Shown in pieces: positions 59,762-64,000 of a DNA stretch of 64,000 bases. Source of the DNA: Sipunculus nudus. Its lineage: Eukaryota; Annelida; Sipuncula; Golfingiida; Sipunculidae. The notes under the pieces are model-generated. The model saw nothing but the letters and a program-made list of their open reading frames with translations, did not search any database and had not been told where the DNA came from. Location of the stretch: the NCBI GenBank assembly GCA_026874595.1, contig CM049306.1, forward strand, positions 80,940,142 through 81,004,141, written 5' to 3'. Made by a program: the position numbers and the translations under genes. Numbering within the stretch: the first letter of the stretch is position 1; each line of letters opens with the position of its first letter.

Positions 59762-59786
59762 TCCCCCCCCCCCCCCCCCCCCCCCC
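59762..59786. repeat. Poly(C) run
   Basis: About 25 C, nearly unbroken, followed by a CA run. Confidence 0.95.
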
Positions 59787-59814
59787 CACACACACACATT
59801 CGTCATCTTAATCT

Positions 59815-60720
59815 GTAGAATATCTTGTGAACCTGATAACTTTTGAAGGGATGTATATTTTCCGAAAAATTTGAAACACTCAAATGTTCATACCAAGATC
59901 TCGGAGGAGTTCAAAATCTGGCGACCTTGGCTTTCATCTTCAAGGTAAAATCTGCCGAAATGTGAAATTTTTGTGAACCCCATAACTTTTGAAGAATTCC
60001 ACATTTTTTCCTCAAATTTGGTAAATCTATTGTTCCTGCCAAGTTCTCAGAAAACCGGTGACCTTGACTAGGGTCTTCAAGGTCAAATCAGTAAAATTAT
60101 ACTTATTGTCTTGTGAAAGCGATAACTTTTGTTGGAGTATTTCACATTTTGTCCTCAAATTTGGTACACCAATTGTTTCTAACAAATTCTTAAAGGAAAT
60201 TGAAAGACGGTGACCTTGACCATCATCTTCAAGATCAAATCTGCTGAAATGTAAAATTTTATTGGACCCAATAACTTTTGAATTATTTCACATTTTTTCC
60301 TCAAACTTTGTACACCAGTTGTTCCAACCAAAATCAAGTAGTAGTTTGAAACTTGGTGACCTTGACCAGGATCTTCAAGGTCAAATCAGCCAGATTATAG
60401 TTATTGTCTTGTGAACGCAATAACTTATGAAGGGCTGCATATTTTCATCCAAAATTTGAAACACTTATTGTTCCTACCAAAAATCTTGGACGTGTTTGAA
60501 ATCCTATGACCTTGACCTTGATCTTCAAGTTCAGATTTATGCAATTCTAGGCTTATTGTGACCCCCATAATTTTTTATTAGTACTGAAGATTTTTTCTTC
60601 AAATTTGACACACCAGTTCTTTTTGACAAAATGTCATCAGATTTCGAAACATGGTGACCTTCACCTTGACCTTCAAGGTCTAATCTGCTGAATTTTAGAT
60701 TCATTGTTTTGAGATATTGT
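59815..60720. repeat. Tandem ~145-bp units (TTGTGAAC..GATAACTTTTGAA)
   Basis: About six units start with TTGTGAACCTGATAACTTTT-like phrases near 59832, 59970, 60112, 60262, 60409 and 60556, and end with GACCTTGACC..CTTCAAGGTCAAAT. They form the right-hand part of the composite repeat. Confidence 0.85.
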
Positions 60721-61250
60721 TTATTTTACCCCTAATGTTTTGGGATGGCCCATTGGGGGGAGGCATATATTTGTTTTGCACTACAAAAACAAAGCCATTC
60801 TAGTTTCAATATTTTTTTTCATTTTTATGTCTATCTTTGAGAACTTATATGAAGTGGTTGTCAATTAGGTCATGGTTATCTATATTTTGCAAATTAGGGG
60901 TGAAAACATGATTTTTAAGCACCTAGTGAGTCAAATGGGGCAAAAATTGTATCCATTTGGCCTAAAATCCTCATACATGACTTCTAGGGGGGTCCTTAAA
61001 AATCTCCTTTGAAACCTGAAATGTCATTCTGGCCCATTTTCTACAAGCTTTGCGAAAGAACTTTTATCACTCAGTTAGTCAGGAAAGCACAAATGGTAGC
61101 AGCTGCATGTAGATTAAAGTCACTGTAACCTATATCTAAGGGCTATTGGCAAAATGCATGATTTTGAGCACTCTGGGAGTCTTTTTGCCCATTGTTCAAT
61201 AAGGCACCTTGAATTCAGCTGAGCGTCATGGCCCATGGGTCACTTGTTTT

Positions 61251-62345
61251 AATGTCAACATGAATATTTTATAGGATAGGCGTTATATTCTTTGAATTTC
61301 AAGTTGTAACATCGATAAGCATTTTCCTTTAAAGTCTTCAATCCAGAATCTCTTATTTGTTACTGAATATCTCCTAAACAAAAAAGGTTGTCACAACAAT
61401 ATTTTACAGATATGTTAATCATTTAGTCAGCATCTACTAGTCAGCTCAGTAGATGGGGTTTCCATGCAGCTAGATGATATATGATTTCATATCCTGCATT
61501 TTTTTTTTTTTTTTTTTTACTAGGAGTGTATAATTGACAAATTCCCTTGACGTTGTCCAATGGAATTCGTATGACGGCAGCAATTTTATTTCTCCAATGA
61601 AAAACATGTTAGTGCTTTAGCTTTTTTTTCACATATACTATCATGATGGTTCCAAAGATTCTCCGCATTTACCTCAAGATGTAGCGTTCACTCAAGGTCT
61701 ATCCTGTTTTCACTGCTTAGATGTTAGCACTGCTTAATAATCAAGCTCTCTGGAAATCAGTCATAGAGTATTTCACCCTGGCCTTTTGGCTTTAAACAAA
61801 ATTATCGGCAATCGTGGAACTACTGAACGTTTTCATGAGGATGTGACACTTTAAACCAGGTATTTTTTATTTAATATTTAATACTCTCCTACCCAGGAGG
61901 GACACATTATTACCCCCAATGTTAATAACCTTCGGGAGTTACATGGAAAATGTTAAAGCATTATTGGTTACATAATTTCCAGCTTTAGATATTAACATGT
62001 GTTGCTATACTTTGATCAAATATTGTCCCACACAAGAAATGACGAAATGCTGACCTAACGGGTAATATGCCTTAGGCTGAGAAAGAGGGAAACGTCATCA
62101 AGAGCACTTGACAGCCCAGTCTGTAGCACATCGCTAAAACCATAAGTCAAAAATTTGTCCCAAGCTTGCTGAGGACGGGTATTGGGCGTCTTCTAAAGTT
62201 CCAGAATCTGATGGCGGTGCAGTAGAGGACTTTGGATAGATTCTACTCGACCTTCGTCAAAGATAATCTTGCAATGGAACACAAGAGAGGACGTTTAGCA
62301 TTTTACAATTAGAACAGTCAGTATAATATAAAACTCACAAGTCAA
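61251..62345. repeat. Tandem duplication, unit B right part
   Basis: Aligns with 50846-51990 of unit A in the same orientation. Shared phrases include AGTCTTCAATCCAGAATC/AGTCTTCCATCCAGCGTC, TTCGTCAAAGA, and TACAATTAGAACAGTCAG/TACAATTAGGGCAGTCAG. Similarity ends near 62345. Confidence 0.8.
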
Positions 62346-63345
62346 CTTTACCAGGAATTATGAGAATTAAGAAACCTCACCAACTGTGGGAAGGGATTTT
62401 ACCTTGTACCTTGGGAATTAAACAGATATTTTTATTTTTTTTTTTTTTTGCAAGTCTAGTTATTGATACACTTCTATTAGTGAGTCATTGCATTATACAG
62501 ATTCGTTGGATTAAAAGCCATAACAATTCGCGAGTCAAACATGATATATTATTTCTGATTACAAAATATTGGTTTTGCGTCTCGGATATGGTAAGGGAAC
62601 GAGTGAAAGACGTGACTGCCATCTATCGGCAATAGATTTAAATAAAACTGCATTGTGATTGCTCCTGAGTTCATGTTTTAAAACTTTGAGACCGTCAATT
62701 AAATTGAAAAATGAGAGCAACAAGACGTTACCCCTGACGGTTCATAACTCCTGCTTTTTAAAGGTAACACCTCCACCCATAAACACACATATTTATATAT
62801 TACCGAAATATGTTTCTATCAAATATAAAATTTAACTTCTAGGTTGGGACACTTTATTTGTCTTTAATAATCTCGTTATCACACAAACCAATTAAACAAA
62901 GAATACTTTTTAAGATGTATTTATAACGGTTAACCTTTAACTGATATTATTTAAGTGCAAAATAGATGCCTCTTAATTTACAAAAGACATCCTTTAATAT
63001 TGATATTCTAATTATTATTACAGTCCCAATAACGCATACATGATAAATTATAACAATAATCTCATCGACTGAATATATATATACACCAATATGCCAGATT
63101 TACACGCGCAAAACTGACATGTATTCCAGGGAAATAAATATGACACTTCGTACAATCTAAACATCATTTTGATAAACATGGACCTGTATTGAGCAATGAG
63201 CCTGTATTGTTTACTTTATTGGCTATTCTTTGGCTTATTTGATCATCGGGTACGGTACTCGAGCTTCATGAATGGTACCAGTCTAGTTGAACTGTTGCCA
63301 AATAATAATAAAAATAGTTCTGCTCAAGGTCCACTTGAGGGACAA
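62346..63345. other. Non-coding stretch
   Basis: No supported gene or repeat. The frame at 62360-62635 includes a run of T and resembles no known protein. Confidence 0.4.
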
Positions 63346-63560
63346 GCATTGATTGTTTTTAAAGATTAAAGCTTCATACTGTTATCATAAACTATATCGA
63401 ACTCCAAGTCTGTGTGGCGTACAAAATAATTGGAATTGTTTTTAAAGATAATAGCTTCATGGTATTATCATAAACTATAAATCGAACTCCAAGGATGTGT
63501 GGCGTATTAAATAATTGGAATTAATTGTTTTAAAGGATAATAGCTTTCTAAGGGACAAGC
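63346..63560. repeat. Tandem repeat, ~97-bp unit, about 2.3 copies
   Basis: TTGTTTTTAAAGAT(T/A)A..AGCTTCAT, TATCATAAACTAT, TCGAACTCCAAG, TGTGTGGCGTA and AAATAATTGGAATT recur in order. The array is flanked by GGGACAAGCA on the left (63340) and GGGACAAGCA on the right (63552). Confidence 0.8.
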
Positions 63561-63854
63561 AGCGGTTCTTTACATAACGATAGCCAGTAGAAATATTTAT
63601 TGGTTTTCCACCTTATAAATTCTCCAAAGACCTTTTCTGAATAATTAATTTTATCTTCATCGTAGGATATGAAATGCATTTTCCTATTGTCATGGGGTTT
63701 TTTTAATTCTCAATGAATTCCAATGAACTATGAATGATTCGGACACCAAACGTCCTCATTTACTTCCATTGATTCTAAGTTCCTCAAAATGGTGGCCTGC
63801 CGGACATATTTCATTTCTGTTGGGTCTAATGTTCAAAAGGATATATCTAATCTA

Positions 63855-63935
63855 AAATTTCTTAGGGCATGTAATAGTTTGCATGGTTCTTGAGATAATT
63901 CTCACGGGTTCGAATCACTGAGACCATGTCAGTTT
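63855..63935 (+). repeat. tRNA-derived SINE head (candidate)
   Basis: A B-box-like GGGTTCGAATCACTGAGACC (63906-63925) follows a weak A-box-like GGGCATGTAATAGTTTG about 40 nt upstream. The cloverleaf is not complete. Confidence 0.3.
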
Positions 63936-64000
63936 TCTCTTATATTTACATGGCCATGGCTTGAACGATTCTCGAGAAAATGCACCCAAAACTAATTCCA

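Larger units (their letters stand above)
52299..61250. mobile_element. Composite bivalve-style repeat element carrying two nested insertions
   Basis: Left end: TTTTAGCTCAGCTGACTGA continuing into an inverted AGTCATCTGAGCT, a terminal hairpin (about 52300-52330). Right end: TTCAGCTGAGCGTCATGG ... CACTTGTTTT (to 61250), so AGCTCAGCTGA is inverted at the two ends. Inside are tandem units of about 340 bp (52430-53780 and 57914-59760) and then about six units of about 145 bp (59815-60720). The hairpin head occurs again at 52939, so 52299-52938 may be a separate or duplicated piece. Two younger elements interrupt it (53788-57905, 57994-58977). No transposase is seen; it seems non-autonomous. Confidence 0.65.

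Overview
This window is animal genomic DNA, most likely from a lophotrochozoan and probably a bivalve or other mollusc. The evidence is indirect: two single-cysteine-cluster Toll-like receptor (TLR) genes with no intron in the coding region, a short split C-type lectin gene, AT-rich non-coding DNA full of TA/TC microsatellites, and repeat families of a style I associate with bivalve genomes (arrays of about 140-bp and 330-bp units, and blocks reading 'GACCTTGACCTTCAAGGTCA'). The species is not identified.

Layout. 1-4.2 kb: TLR gene on +. 4.2-7.9 kb: non-coding with a dispersed repeat. 7.88-13.53 kb: a broken but nearly full-length L1/Tx1-like LINE on -, with a 10-bp target-site duplication. 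13.7-14.46 kb: array of about 140-bp units. 14.96-21.70 kb: a dead Ty3/gypsy-type LTR element on - whose integrase lies upstream of its reverse transcriptase (the Gmr1-type order). 22.6-23.5 kb: a small inverted-repeat element. 25.4-28.0 kb: two nested pairs of hAT-like inverted termini. 28.86-29.66 kb: second copy of the 13.7-14.46 kb element. 32.3-34.1 kb: array of about 330-bp units. 37.07-39.26 kb: second TLR gene on -, paralogous to and converging on the first. 39.3-47.1 kb: AT-rich, no convincing gene. 47.3-49.2 kb: a four-exon secreted C-type-lectin-domain gene on -. 50.6-62.3 kb: a tandem duplication of about 1.4 kb whose second copy is split by an 8.95-kb composite repeat. That repeat in turn holds a 4.1-kb foldback element packed with satellite DNA and a 984-bp TA-flanked inverted-repeat element. 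62.3-64 kb: non-coding with a small tandem repeat and a possible SINE.

The three host genes all look like innate immune or recognition genes: two membrane receptors with intracellular TIR domains and one secreted lectin-like protein. They share no operon-like organisation. The rest is mostly transposable elements and repeat arrays.

The most unusual object is 53788-57905. It has long inverted arms, a perfect 8-bp target duplication, and about 22 palindromic monomers of roughly 120 bp arranged in higher-order repeats, so it appears to be a satellite array carried inside a transposon. No transposase was seen in it.
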